A stretch of 64,000 nucleotides of DNA from Mesostigma viride (GCA_009746045.1 RPFO01000080.1:11508467-11572466), one strand, 5' to 3'; counted from the first letter of the stretch, positions 40,150-50,879 are shown. Notes: generated by a model from the sequence alone, not told the origin. A program made the numbers and translations.

Positions 40150-40809
40150 TTAACGAAACTCCAGCCTGGCATGCTGGGCGCTGGGCCCGCGCGCGTGGGC
40201 AAGGGCGTCCAGACGAATGGAGTAAACGGGAGGAGGCTGTCGGGCTCTCATCATCCGCTTGAACTCCCTTTTGGACATGAGAATGTCCGCAAGGCGACGA
40301 CGGTCACTCTTGAGGGCAGGCGTGTCATCGGTGATGGTCATGCCGTTGGCCGCATACTGCCGCTCAGGTAACCAGAATGACCCATCTGGGAAGTGGGTAA
40401 CCATGGTACCAAAAGAGACGGTCACCTTGGATATGTGCAGCCAGTCAATCCCTAGGATGATATCAGCCGCTTGTAAGGGAATGACCGTGGCGCGAATGGG
40501 CACGCTGGTGCCTTGTACGATAGGGGCCAAGTCCGCATAGCCCGGGGATGGCTGAGTGTAGCCATCCGAGTATCGCACGCGCCGAGCAATGGTATGGGGA
40601 GTCGGGGTTACTCCCAGGCGCTGCACTATGGCCTCACTGACGAAGGTGGTAGCCGCACCACTGTCAATGAGGACCTTGATGCCCTCCAAACAACGCCCAG
40701 AGCCCTGGGGGTCTGGTAGGCTTCCAGTGAAGAGGAGTAGTTGCCGCGGGCCTTCGCTAGGCTCCGCTTGCCATTCCTGGGTCTCTGTCACCACATTACA
40801 TGGTAACAA
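40150..40809 (-). CDS. pol: Ty3-A protease segment
   Basis: Retropepsin-like domain: the active site is IKVLIDSGAATTFVSE, and the flap and second half end in ADIILGIDWL. The frame is open upstream past 40809 toward the gag end, so it is expressed as part of a polyprotein; the nominal Met is not a real start. It stops at 40150-40152, and the RT reading continues in a different frame 12 bases on, so either a frameshift occurs or the copy is mutated. Confidence 0.88.
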   Translation of the reverse strand: MLPCNVVTETQEWQAEPSEGPRQLLLFTGSLPDPQGSGRCLEGIKVLIDSGAATTFVSEAIVQRLGVTPTPHTIARRVRYSDGYTQPSPGYADLAPIVQGTSVPIRATVIPLQAADIILGIDWLHISKVTVSFGTMVTHFPDGSFWLPERQYAANGMTITDDTPALKSDRRRLADILMSKREFKRMMRARQPPPVYSIRLDALAHARGPSAQHARLEFR

Positions 40810-40868
40810 AACTTGGGCGACTTGTTCATGGCCGGGTAAGGTGTCGCCCGGAGTGCCCTCCCGGCCTC

Positions 40869-42743
40869 TCAGTCCAACGCCTCTCCTGCAGGCCCCTCGT
40901 CCACCGGTGTGCCTCGCAGGTGGCCGGATGCGGCCGCGGAAGAGCCATCATCAGGCTCGGCCGCGTCTGCGGCATCCAGTTGGTTGAGGGCATGCCCAGC
41001 TTGCTGGTAGGCGCTTGGGGGCGCCTTGGGTTGTTGGTACAGCCGGGGCTGTTGGCGCGCTTGTTGCAAGCGTCGGGCACGCTCACCCGCACTGGGAGCT
41101 GTGCGCATATTTCGCGCCGGTGGTGGCCTCGAGGCCATTTGCGGGGAGGCCGCTTGGAAATTGTTGCGTTGCACAGGCGGGGCCTGGTCCAGCGGAGGGA
41201 GATCAGGGCACTCACGTTTGATGTGCCCCACGCGGTTGCAGTGGTAGCACTGAATCCGGGAAGTGTCCAAGGCATTAATGTCCAGGACCTCGCACTGTAG
41301 CTCATCCACCCACACGGGGGCGAATCCCAGCTCATTGAGTTCCAGTGCATTCACGCGGGGTTTTGGGGTCCGCTGCACCAAGGGAGCTATCTCCGCTAGG
41401 TAGGTCTTGATGTCCTGCAGGTTCCATTGAGCCCAGGAGAGGTGGGCGAATTTCCGCTTCACCTCATCCCGGAATTCGGGTTGCAAGCCCTCATAGAACC
41501 TTGCCAAGGCTTCTGGGCCCATCAGGTCATCAACCCGCCCAGCTAGAAGCTCGAACTTGGTCATATATTCCCGATAGCTCAGGTTCCCCTGCTTGAACGC
41601 CCCAAAAGCCTCCCGGTCCAGCTTGTCTTGGTCGGGTGGCAGGTACTTGGCCCGTGCTCGCCGAAATAATTCAGCCAAGCTGCTGGGGAAGCCATTGGCC
41701 AGGGCGCTTTCGCAATGGAGAGCTTGTCTCACATCGGGAGCCAGTGCCTCGCTGGACACCAGCTTGACCTTGATATCCTCGTCCAAGAGCTTGCGATTGT
41801 ATGTCTCCCAGATGTCGATCTTCTGAGACACTGCAATCTCCCAAGCCTCAAACTCTTGGTACGAGCAGTCGGGTTTAAACTTGGGAATATCCGACAGCTT
41901 GGGCAACGGTGGTAGTCGCCCTGCATTGTGAGTATCATCGTCATGATGGCCCATGATACTCGCGGGTCTCCCGGGCCCGGCCACACCTTGCGAGGTGTGC
42001 CCACGCGGGTAACCTGCCGGGGGGCTGCACTCATCCTCACCCGGGTGCTCATACCCATGTGGGTAGTGGGCGCGGCTTGCATAATGATGGGCGGCGGTGG
42101 CCGCTGGGTGCTGCGCTCGTGGGTCACCCGGAGCCAGGCGGTCGTATGCTGAGTTGGGGAGGGGAATCGCCTCCCCTGCGACCCCGAAGGAAGACCGACC
42201 GGTCCGTGCGGTGCCCTGGCCCTGCCCAGCCATATTTGGCGAGGCATGGCCGAAGGGGCTAGCCCCAAGGGGTCCAGGCGCATGATAGGACGCCCGATTC
42301 GCAGCGCGGCGAGACCGCGATCGGCTATCATACAAGGGTGGCGCCGGGGCGCTGCTGGGCCAAGTGGCCAATGTAGGTTGCGGCAGCACCGTAGGCAGGG
42401 CCCCACTCCTACCGTAGTGCAGGGTAACATTATTCCCCTGCGCCCCCGCGCCGGCTCCTACACCAAGGGCCGGACCCGCCGACAATCCCGCGATGGATGT
42501 TCCACTTGGTGGTCCATTAAGGGGATTCACTACAGGGCTATCAGGTGGTGCACCGGCAGCCGCCGAGGAATTCCCTCCCAAACGTGGGGTTTGTGCTGGG
42601 GATGACCCCCTAGAGCCACGCTCACTACTCGGGCGTGAGTGATTTTGGGTAGCTCTCTCTGCCGCCTCGAGTGCTGCCACGAGGGAAGGGGCAGGAGAGA
42701 AGCGATGGGCCTCTCGTCGCCCTCGCTCAATACCGTCAGCCAT
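40869..42743 (-). CDS. gag: Ty3-A Gag
   Basis: An intact 624-residue ORF. The N-terminal third is Pro/Ser/Gly/His-rich. About 270-440 is the retrotransposon gag domain (FEAWEIAVSQKI; LAELFRRARAKYLPPD; FKQGNLSYREYMTKFELLAG; ARFYEGLQPEFRDEV). A CCHC zinc knuckle (CYHCNRVGHIKREC) lies near residues 495-508. It forms the particle and binds RNA. The start ATG at 42741-42743 is about 470 bases inside the 5' LTR. The pol frame that follows is in another frame. Confidence 0.9.
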   Translation of the reverse strand: MADGIERGRREAHRFSPAPSLVAALEAAERATQNHSRPSSERGSRGSSPAQTPRLGGNSSAAAGAPPDSPVVNPLNGPPSGTSIAGLSAGPALGVGAGAGAQGNNVTLHYGRSGALPTVLPQPTLATWPSSAPAPPLYDSRSRSRRAANRASYHAPGPLGASPFGHASPNMAGQGQGTARTGRSSFGVAGEAIPLPNSAYDRLAPGDPRAQHPAATAAHHYASRAHYPHGYEHPGEDECSPPAGYPRGHTSQGVAGPGRPASIMGHHDDDTHNAGRLPPLPKLSDIPKFKPDCSYQEFEAWEIAVSQKIDIWETYNRKLLDEDIKVKLVSSEALAPDVRQALHCESALANGFPSSLAELFRRARAKYLPPDQDKLDREAFGAFKQGNLSYREYMTKFELLAGRVDDLMGPEALARFYEGLQPEFRDEVKRKFAHLSWAQWNLQDIKTYLAEIAPLVQRTPKPRVNALELNELGFAPVWVDELQCEVLDINALDTSRIQCYHCNRVGHIKRECPDLPPLDQAPPVQRNNFQAASPQMASRPPPARNMRTAPSAGERARRLQQARQQPRLYQQPKAPPSAYQQAGHALNQLDAADAAEPDDGSSAAASGHLRGTPVDEGPAGEALD

Positions 42744-43200
42744 CGCGTGGTGGCTGGTAAAGTGTGAACAATGTGCCTCTAGTCACCTTGGCGGGATGAC
42801 AAATTAAGCACAAAAATACGTCAATTAAAGGACGTGAGATATTACTGCAGCTTGCCGGAGCTGACAGTAAGTATCCCAGATATAGGGTGTGAGGCAATGG
42901 CCAAGACGCCAAACAATGCGTGAAATTGCAACCCACAAAGCGTTTCCGTTTAAAGCACGCAATATAAGGAGATTCGTTTCCGGACGAATCCCTTAGGTCA
43001 ACCGGACAAGGCCAGGTTGGGGCATGCAAGAACCGCAATATGGGTAACGGGTATGGACAGTTAGGATTGTGGGGATCCGACCCCCACAATGAATTACTGC
43101 AAGCGGAATTAGTAAGGGTTCCGGCCCTTATATAATTCCGTTGCTGATCCGGATCAGATTACAGAAAAACGGGACGGGATAGAGGCCACTAGGAAAGTTT

Positions 43201-43212
43201 CCTCCGAGTCCA
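43201..43212 (-). other. Ty3-A primer-binding site
   Basis: The minus strand reads TGGACTCGGAGG one base inside the 5' LTR. This is complementary to a tRNA 3' end of the form CCTCCGAGTCCA. Which tRNA it is cannot be told from this alone. Confidence 0.7.
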
Positions 43213-43213
43213 G

Positions 43214-43950
43214 TTTAACACGTATGGCTATTTAAAATAGCGCCTTAAGGATTGAGAACCAATGCGAAAGACCTTTGACTTCCTATGCGTCACAGCGCAC
43301 GATGGTGGCTTAAGAATACTCGTCACACAATACGAATAAGCTCAAACCCGGAAAACCGGTTTCGTATATTACAATGTTACCACACAGATTAAAACACTCA
43401 ATGCGGGAAGACTTACACCCAGTAGGCGAGGGATTCACACTCGAGCCCACAGGAGATTTACACTCCAGGATTAAGCGATGGTAAATAATCTGTAGAGCAA
43501 CGTGGTAAATTACGATACAAGGTCCGGATTGCTGGCATAGCTCGTGCCTTCCTATTTTGTCCCTTCGTCCCCGTTGGTGGCTGCGCCTGGCGCTGCCAAC
43601 CAGGCATGACGTGAGGTCCGCGGGGACGGGCTTCTCGAACCGTCTAGAACACATTAAAGACCAGTACGGCTAGAGGCCTCTCCTGAAAAATATCCAAATG
43701 TCCGTAGGTACCATCATAACGCATGTGCAGTGCCACTTGGCTGTCCCGTAACTCCCGTTCAGGCGCTAGGTCTGCCTACGGCGCAAAGGCCAAGTTCGTC
43801 AGCAAAACTTCTACACTTACTTCCACACGGATTGCCTCGGCTGTAAACTATACTATGGCCTCGGCACTGGCGCCGGATTACGGTCGGCGCCGATCGACCG
43901 GGACGGATAATTTATATTTACCACAAACGGCATGTTGCATCCGTGCAACA
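43214..43950 (-). repeat. Ty3-A 5' LTR
   Basis: 737 bp, near-identical to 25815-26557. As the upstream LTR it should carry the element's promoter; I did not identify a TATA box. Confidence 0.95.
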
Positions 43951-43955
43951 ATCCC

Positions 43956-44402
43956 CTTTGTCCTTGAGGAGTTCGGGGCCATGGGCCCCAAGACAGCGGA
44001 GTTTTTCCACGAGTGCTGCCAGCGCAGTGAAGACCGCCTCGACCTCGATCGCGAGGGTCAGACCGCCCCGTGGTCGGCCCGCACGTGGCCCTCGTATTGG
44101 CGGCAGCGCCTGTCACTCGCCCTCACTCGCACCGTGGCGGATGTGTTATTCCGCCGCACCCGGGCCGACTTTGTCGCGACCCATGCGGTCTAGATCCCTT
44201 CCAGGCCTGCATGGTGGGCCGGCAGCGCTGTTGCTGCGTGTAGTTTTGTGATATATAGTTAGTTGTACCTTGTGCAGCTGGCGTGCATGATCCTTGGATG
44301 TCCGTGTCAGATTACTATTGATTTCTCCCAGTTATATCGGGTTTTTCCTTATGTTGCATGCCTATCTCATCTCCGTAATCTAATCATTCTCAATGAATAT
44401 AT
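43956..44402 (+). pseudogene. LINE-A, right part: endonuclease C-terminus, 3' UTR and tail
   Basis: Continues the reading of 25814 after the chromovirus and its ATCCC duplication: FVLEEFGAMGPKTAEFFHEC down to WPSYWRQRLSLALTRTVADV and a stop near 44193. About 200 bases of 3' UTR follow, ending in an A/T-rich tail into which LINE-B inserted. Confidence 0.88.
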
Positions 44403-45376
44403 ATTTTAATAATATAATTACTTACAGCAGAGTGAAATCACTCAAACCAAAGCAAACGCCCAGCTATAAACCTCTATACAGAGCCATGTCAAATCTCTAT
44501 ACTACGATAAGACCAATGGAAACTCCTAACGGGAGGAACCTAATGGCCCTGCTGCACCGCAAAATCAGCCCGCGTACGGCGGAGCATGATGTCAGCCATG
44601 GCCCGAGTCAACGCCACCGACAAGCGCTGACGCCAATATGACGTCCAGGTCCGCGCCGACCATGGGGCCCGCTGGCCCTCCAGGTCCAGCCGGTCCTCCC
44701 GGAGCCGGCAACACTCCTTGAAGAAGGCGGAGGTCAGGGGCCCCATGGCCCCAAACTCCTCCAGGACAAGGGCACCACACGATGGTGCCTGATGTCGCCG
44801 TAGGCCAGGAGCTTGGCCCGCTCCGCCCGGTCCGCCGTGTAACCTGCCGTGAGGGAGGCCCCAGCCACGTGGCTAAGAGCCAAGGGCCTTGCCACCGAAA
44901 CGTCAATAAGCAGATGCCGGCCACCCCCCTCAAAGTCCAGCACCACGATGTCAGGCCGGTGGTTGGGGGAATAGAAGGCAGCGCCATCCGCATCCTCGGA
45001 CCGGATGTTCGCGTGGGGGAAAACCGACCGAATCATGGCGAGCACCACCGTCAGGAGGACAGTGTGCAAATACAAATACCAATTCTGATTCTGTTGGCCC
45101 CCCATGCAGGCAAGGTAGTGAGTCCCCGTGGGATCCAGCGGCTGCCCACAGCTACCACAAGGCCGCCCGGCCGGAACAAGAGGCTGCGGGGCAAATAGCT
45201 GGTGGCGGAGCGCCACCGAGTAGTGGCTGGGAGCCAAGGCGAATGGGGGGGCCATGGGAAGAGCACGAAGGTACGCCGAGCCCACACTCCGCAAGGAAAG
45301 CGAGAACAGCCACGCACGTCCCTGGGCGTTGAGGTCCGCGAAAAGAGCAATCCAATCAGCCGTGTGCAGAATATAT
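44395..45376 (-). mobile_element. LINE-B, 5'-truncated RLE-type LINE copy
   Basis: About 966 bp (44403-45368) inserted in the tail of LINE-A, with gaatatat repeated at 44395-44402 and 45369-45376. The minus strand codes VGSAYLRALPMAPPF, the CCHC finger CGSCGQPLDPTGTHYLAC, and the endonuclease core HRPDIVVLDFEGGGRHLLID with both Asp residues. A one-base deletion near 44768 shifts the frame before the last 70 codons, which are otherwise intact to the stop near 44540. Its 3' tail is the same as in LINE-C. Confidence 0.88.
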
Positions 45377-45387
45377 TATATGCGCCT
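45377..45387 (+). repeat. Target duplication of LINE-A, right
   Basis: tatatgcgcct, equal to 24608-24618. This closes the nested block: everything between is LINE-A or was inserted into it. Confidence 0.85.
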
Positions 45388-45593
45388 CGCCTAGCCGCTA
45401 GCTGCTTGTTTGCTCACGTCTCCATAGCAATGGGGATCCCCCGAATCGTTGGACGGGTCCGATCGGGCTAGCACGTACCCTGTGGCATGCCTGTGGTGTC
45501 AGGGAAGGGGGGGCTCAGACTCTGCCCCCCTACCCGTTGTGCACTGTGCACACTCAGGGGTTAAGCACTTAGGTGCCCAACGGGAGCACATGC

Positions 45594-45684
45594 GTCGCGT
45601 TTGCGTGCCATTATATCCTAGCCTATCACTTGGAATGCATATCCATAGCAATAGAGTACTCATGTGTGTGATCCACTATATTCC
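45594..45684. repeat. 91-bp direct repeat A, left copy
   Basis: gtcgcgtttgcgtgccatta ... gatccactatattcc, identical by eye to 46904-46994. The first 17 bases (gtcgcgt(t/c)tgcgtgcca) also start the 141-bp repeat at 57357 and 58635. Candidate short LTR in minus orientation. 45388-45593 shows no feature. Confidence 0.9.
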
Positions 45685-45859
45685 AGGGGAAATCTATCGG
45701 CTATGCCAGGCACCGCCTGGGGCTTCCTTGCATTTGTGTCTGGTGTCCCACGTTGAAATCCTGAAATTGCACATCTGCTCAGTGCCTTGCCGGCTTGCTG
45801 TGTACCAGCATTCGGCAAACTGCCCTTGTGACGAATGTCAGTGAAATTCAGGTCCGCCC

Positions 45860-46900
45860 AAAATCCAGTGAGATGCAGGTCACGGACATACTTGGCCGCC
45901 GACCTCGTGACAGGCAATTTCGTAGCCAGCCAGGTGTAGAATAAAACCATGATGCTTTATATATTTGGAAAGCAACCAAACCATTCACATTTAATTTCAA
46001 AAGACATCGACAAGAATACAAGTGTTGTCTAGTCGTATAATGTCGTACTTGTGCGTCACTGTCCAAATAAGGCTAAGCGGTTCTTGATAACCTAGCAGGC
46101 CTCGGGTGACGCCACACTGATCCGCTTGGCTTACGGCTGACAGTGTCCTTATTAAGCGCCCCCTATCCTGTCTACCTATCCCGCTTACCCCAGCTATGGC
46201 TCACTGGCCAACGACGACCGGGTTCCTTCCCGAGTCTCGCCCACAATACACACATCATCTTGACGAAACCAAACAGTTATCACTTCCGTCAACCAATCTC
46301 ATGACAATTACTCATTGCAACCACTCTCGGGGGCTGCTCCGGATTGTTCCACTATTAAACCCCTTGACGACAACACCAAGTTGTGAGGGAGAGTAACGAG
46401 CGAACAACGACCACCATGGTCGCTGCTGTGCTCCTAAATACCTCCAAAAATCCCGGCATCCATGCGCTGTCGCATTTGCCAGCAAGCCGCCTGACGTGCA
46501 GTTAGACTGCCAGCAAAATGCAGAGCAAGTCTGTTCGACAGCCACGTGCGAGCCAGCACACCGCACACTACGATCTGCGTATCTAGCTTTGTCCGATGGA
46601 CTGAACATCATTCCGTCTGGACAATACAAAAGATTCGTAACTGCCAAATGTCACGCACCGGAATATTGCGCAAGCCACCAAGGCTTTGCGCCCCAAAGTC
46701 TTGTGCCTGAACCTAAGTCAGGTCACCTAAGACTGTCACTCTAGAAATTCAGGCCTTTCCGGCGCGGCGCTCCACACCGGCCCAAGGAACAAAGCCTGCG
46801 GCCTACTGAATCGGAACCAACCAAACGTTGGTAACGATTCCGATTACGGCAACCGCGTAACTTCTTGAGTGTACGGACGTAAATGATCACGGACGTGACA
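45860..46900. repeat. 1.04-kb direct repeat B, left copy
   Basis: aaaatccagtgagatgcagg ... gatcacggacgtgaca. It matches 49005-50042 with only about four substitutions and a 3-base indel (tccttattaag versus tccttaag). After aaaatccag it starts TG and ends CA, so it may be an LTR, but no polypurine tract or coding region links the pair. Short frames inside it on both strands have no recognisable domain. Confidence 0.93.
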
Positions 46901-46903
46901 GCT

Positions 46904-46994
46904 GTCGCGTTTGCGTGCCATTATATCCTAGCCTATCACTTGGAATGCATATCCATAGCAATAGAGTACTCATGTGTGTGATCCACTATATTCC
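46904..46994. repeat. 91-bp direct repeat A, right copy
   Basis: Same 91 bases as 45594-45684. On the minus strand it is preceded by a polypurine-like AAAAAGTGGGGGGGG and followed by AGCTGTCACG, the same bases that follow the 141-bp repeat at 58634. This is consistent with an LTR end and a shared post-LTR motif. 45685-45859 between the A and B repeats shows nothing. Confidence 0.9.
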
Positions 46995-47100
46995 CCCCCC
47001 ACTTTTTAGCTCGAAAAAATGAAGAGCCAAAAAGTCAAAAAGAGGATCACATAGGGAAAAAAAATTCCCACGACAGGACCACACATGCTTTTCAAATAGG

Positions 47101-48807
47101 TTAACCCCTCATTGGTCCCATTTAAAGCCGAAAAATCGGCTGCAAAATGCTAAATTTGCAAACCACCCCACAGCCAACCTACCAACATCCAAGGGCTGTC
47201 CTTGGGGGTCAAGCATGTCCATGAGTTGCCCTTCGGGGTGAGCTATCACAACCTAACATATCTGCAGGGTAGGCCATAGAAAACTACCGCCAAAGTTAGG
47301 GGGGGTCGAGACGCGCGTTTTCATATTTGGTAGAATGTGCATTTTGAATTATGTTATAAGACCTAGGCACCTACCACTTCAGGGATGATAAACAATCAGT
47401 TGCTGAACAGTTTGAGCCATTGGGGTCATCATTTGGGTGGGTATACCAGCAGTTACACCCAGTACAGCCCATAGGGGTACCGTTGGTAAAAAGCAACCAA
47501 GGGGTAGGGGTGGGCATACTACCTACTAATACCTAGTAATATGGCCCCCAACCATGCCATACAATACATTTCCCTTCCACAATGATGGGGAAACATAACT
47601 GCATCATCACACTGCCCTTACATGGCACCTATGTGCAGGTGCCACCTTGTCCATGCACGTAGGTAACGTGGTACCGATACCCTACGCAAGGCATACATTA
47701 TAGGAGGCAGCCACCAACAAACTAGTGACGTTGAGCCTATTTCAGCCTGCCCTAGCAAGGATAAACTAGGCCTAAGCTGCTATAGCTCGCCAGGTGATGG
47801 CCAGCACACCTGGTGGCACATGCTGTCAATGGGAAGCTTTTACTCACCAGTTACGTGCTTGATGATGCCACAGAGACCAGCCAACTGCCTCACACTCATG
47901 CAATATGTGTATGGGAAATGTATAACAAACATATATGGAGGTATTCAAACCCATACAGCATCTAAAACTTATCACCATCACCCTGTGGCAGGTCAACTGA
48001 CTGAGGGAAGCATCTAAGAAGGGTGTTTTAGAAAGGGGCCAGGCCAGGGTCAAGAAAGAGCATGAATAATGCAAAAAGAATGTGCTACACAAGCTAGAAC
48101 GTATATATAAACGTCAAAAATCGATAGGAAAACGATGCTGAAGCTTTACCAGGCATGGATGGCGTTACCTTGGCCCAGGCGGTGGTCGCAAAATGGCGCA
48201 AAATGGCACACCAAAGTTGTGCAGCATGGTCGCTAGATTCGGCGATTTCTTGCCACCCTTGCACGTTTACGACTAATATGTATCATAAAAAGTAAAAAGA
48301 AACCAATATATCCTTTAAAATATGCCGGAAAGGTATTGCTGTCAACGTTTCTATCGTCCGGCCTGATCGCAGTTTTTTCCAGCAAGAACGCTGCCGACAC
48401 CTATCAAATGGCATTCCCGCGAACCAAAAATTGGCCTGTGTGATCTTTAGGACGTATAAAATCAATTTACTAAGTTTGGCCAGAAAATTCGAACGCAAAC
48501 GTAAATGCCATGCGTGGGCGCAAGCCGCCATGGCCAGGTCGTCGTTTTCCGGAATGCACGTTGTACGTGGAAAAGTACCCTGACCCCTTGTACTTTGGCC
48601 GGCCAGAACACCTCTATAACTTTGTCAGAAGTATGCGAACCCTAGTACCATGCTGTGAGGAAAATTATAAACTTTCGATCTTCTCAGCTAAACTTTTCCT
48701 AATTCTCAATAGTTTTTGCGCAATTTGGTCCCCCGCGGAGCAGCCGATGCATCGGCTGCAAGTCGATTTTTGGCGGAAAATCGGCTGCAAGACCAATGAG
48801 GGGTTAA
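47101..48807. mobile_element. TTAA-flanked inverted-repeat element, 1.7 kb
   Basis: Ends TTAA-CCCCTCATTGGTC and GACCAATGAGGGG-TTAA (47101-47117, 48791-48807), with further imperfect inverted similarity inward (ccgaaaaatcggctgcaa at about 47128; aaaatcggctgcaag at 48777). TTAA target and C-rich ends fit a piggyBac-type non-autonomous element. The interior has no transposase-like ORF. 46995-47100 and 48808-49004 (with ataa/ggataag tandem text, 48835-48915) carry no gene. Confidence 0.7.
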
Positions 48808-49004
48808 GCAATAACCTCTTCAGTGCTTTTTCAAGGATAAGCATAATCCTCTTCATGGCTTTTTCAAGGATAAGCCTAATCCGCTTCATAGCTTTTTAAA
48901 GGATAAGCTTAATCCTCTTCCAAGTGCTTGATTCTGCAAGCAGCTTGGGTATATCTCCGGCTCAGGCTGTCCGAACTGAACCCGCCAAGGGTTGTTCGCT
49001 CGTT

Positions 49005-50042
49005 AAAATCCAGTGAGATGCAGATCACGGACATACTTGGCCGCCGACCTCATGACAGGCAATTCCGTAGCCAGCCAGGTGTAGAATAAAACCATGATGC
49101 TTTATATATTTGGAAAGCAACCAAACCATTCACATTTAATTTCAAAAGACATCGACAAGAATACAAGTGTTGTCTAGTCGTATAATGTCGTACTTGTGCG
49201 TCACTGTCCAAATAAGGCTAAGCGGTTCTTGATAACCTAGCAGGCCTCGGGTGACGCCACACTGATCCGCTTGGCTTACGGCTGACAGTGTCCTTAAGCG
49301 CCCCCTATCCTGTCTACCTATCCCGCTTACCCCAGCTATGGCTCACTGGCCAACGACGACCGGGTTCCTTCCCGAGTCTCGCCCACAATACACACATCAT
49401 CTTGACGAAACCAAACAGTTATCACTTCCGTCAACCAATCTCATGACAATTACTCATTGCAACCACTCTCGGGGGCTGCTCCGGATTGTTCCACTATTAA
49501 ACCCCTTGACGACAACACCAAGTTGTGAGGGAGAGTAACGAGCGAACAACGACCACCATGGTCGCTGCTGTGCTCCTAAATACCTCCAAAAATCCCGGCA
49601 TCCATGCGCTGTCGCATTTGCCAGCAAGCCGCCTGACGTGCAGTTAGACTGCCAGCAAAATGCAGAGCAAGTCTGTTCGACAGCCACGTGCGAGCCAGCA
49701 CACCGCACACTACGATCTGCGTATCTAGCTTTGTCCGATGGACTGAACATCATTCCGTCTGGACAATACAAAAGATTCGTAACTGCCAAATGTCACGCAC
49801 CGGAATATTGCGCAAGCCACCAAGGCTTTGCGCCCCAAAGTCTTGTGCCTGAACCTAAGTCAGGTCACCTAAGACTGTCACTCTAGAAATTCAGGCCTTT
49901 CCGGCGCGGCGCTCCACACCGGCCCAAGGAACAAAGCCTGCGGCCTACTGAATCGGAACCAACCAAACGTTGGTAACGATTCCGATTACGGCAACCGCGT
50001 AACTTCTTGAGTGTACGGACGTAAATGATCACGGACGTGACA
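49005..50042. repeat. 1.04-kb direct repeat B, right copy
   Basis: About 99% identical to 45860-46900, same orientation. It ends exactly at gtgaca, nine bases before the TTAA of the palindromic element. Confidence 0.93.
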
Positions 50043-50050
50043 CATGTTTA

Positions 50051-50711
50051 TTAAGGGGACTCGTCACCAAAACACCAAAAAATCAATAAAAATTCAAAAC
50101 TCACATTAAACCTATGCGAACAATGCCCAAATGGGTTTGGGGACCCAAAGTAGCATTTATGACGATTTGTCGTGCACTTACTTGGGGTATTACCCCCGGC
50201 ATTTGGCTAAAAATAGCACAAGACGCTAAACCGTTTTTGCCACGCCACGGTCAATAGGAGCATCTGATTGACCTGCCCATACATTCCAAACAAGTTCCCC
50301 CTCTCCTCGACCGTTTGAGTTACTAACATGGTTCAGCGGGTCAGGTTTGTGAGAGTTATTAATTTTCCCGCGAAAAAAGACCGTATTTTGGCGGGAAAAT
50401 TAATAACTCTCACAAACCTGCCCCGCCGACCCATGTTAGTAGCTCAAACGGTCGAGGAGAGGGGGAACTCGTTTGGAATGTATGGGCAGGTCAAACAGAT
50501 GCTCCTATTGACCGTTGGGCGGCAAGAACGGTTTAGCGTCTTGTGCTATTTTTAGCCACATGCCAGGCGACATACCCCTAGTAAGTGCACGACAAATCGT
50601 CATAAATGCTACTTTGTGTCCCCAATCACTTTTGGGCACTGTTTGCATAGGTTTAATGCGAGTTTTGAATTTTTATTGATTTTTTGGTGTTTTGGTGACG
50701 AGTCCCCTTAA
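50051..50711. mobile_element. Near-perfect palindromic MITE, 653 bp, TTAA-flanked
   Basis: TTAA-GGGGACTCGTCACC at 50051 and GGTGACGAGTCCCC-TTAA ending 50711. The two halves are reverse complements along almost their whole length (e.g. gtttgtgagagttattaatt at 50345 against its complement at 50397-50416), with the axis near 50378. A single-strand foldback would be nearly complete. The 75-codon frame inside is incidental. Confidence 0.85.
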
Positions 50712-50879
50712 TTAATTTACTAATCAAGTAAGTAAGTAATCAATCAATTGCATGGCTGACGTCAGCTGCCTCTGGACCCACTCAGGGCACACATTATCCA
50801 GACTCTTGTGTATACTTCACTAGTACTGGGCTATACAAAAAAATTGATAAACAGCTTCCTGTTCAGTGTTAATTAATGA

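Larger units (their letters stand above)
25815..43950 (-). mobile_element. Ty3 chromovirus (Ty3-A), interrupted by two LTR elements
   Basis: Minus-strand LTR retrotransposon with LTRs at 43214-43950 (5') and 25815-26557 (3'), and a 5-bp target duplication atccc at 25810-25814 and 43951-43955. The primer-binding site and polypurine tract are in the expected places. Order: gag (zinc knuckle), PR, RT, RNase H, integrase, chromodomain. After subtracting the nested elements at 27847-29992 and 30252-37732 the element is about 8.5 kb. The reading frames are broken at several joints, so this copy is probably inactive. The LTRs differ by a few substitutions and small indels, making it older than its copia-like passenger. 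Confidence 0.93.

Noticed and set aside
46196-46744. Small genes repeated at 46196-46744 and 49338-49886
   Set aside because: Frames lie entirely inside the duplicated 1.04-kb repeat; no domain, and the overlapping opposite-strand frames are equally open.
48283-48899. Short ORFs between the TTAA ends
   Set aside because: AT-rich, 60-130 codons, repetitive (ggataagc units) and without motifs; no transposase signature.
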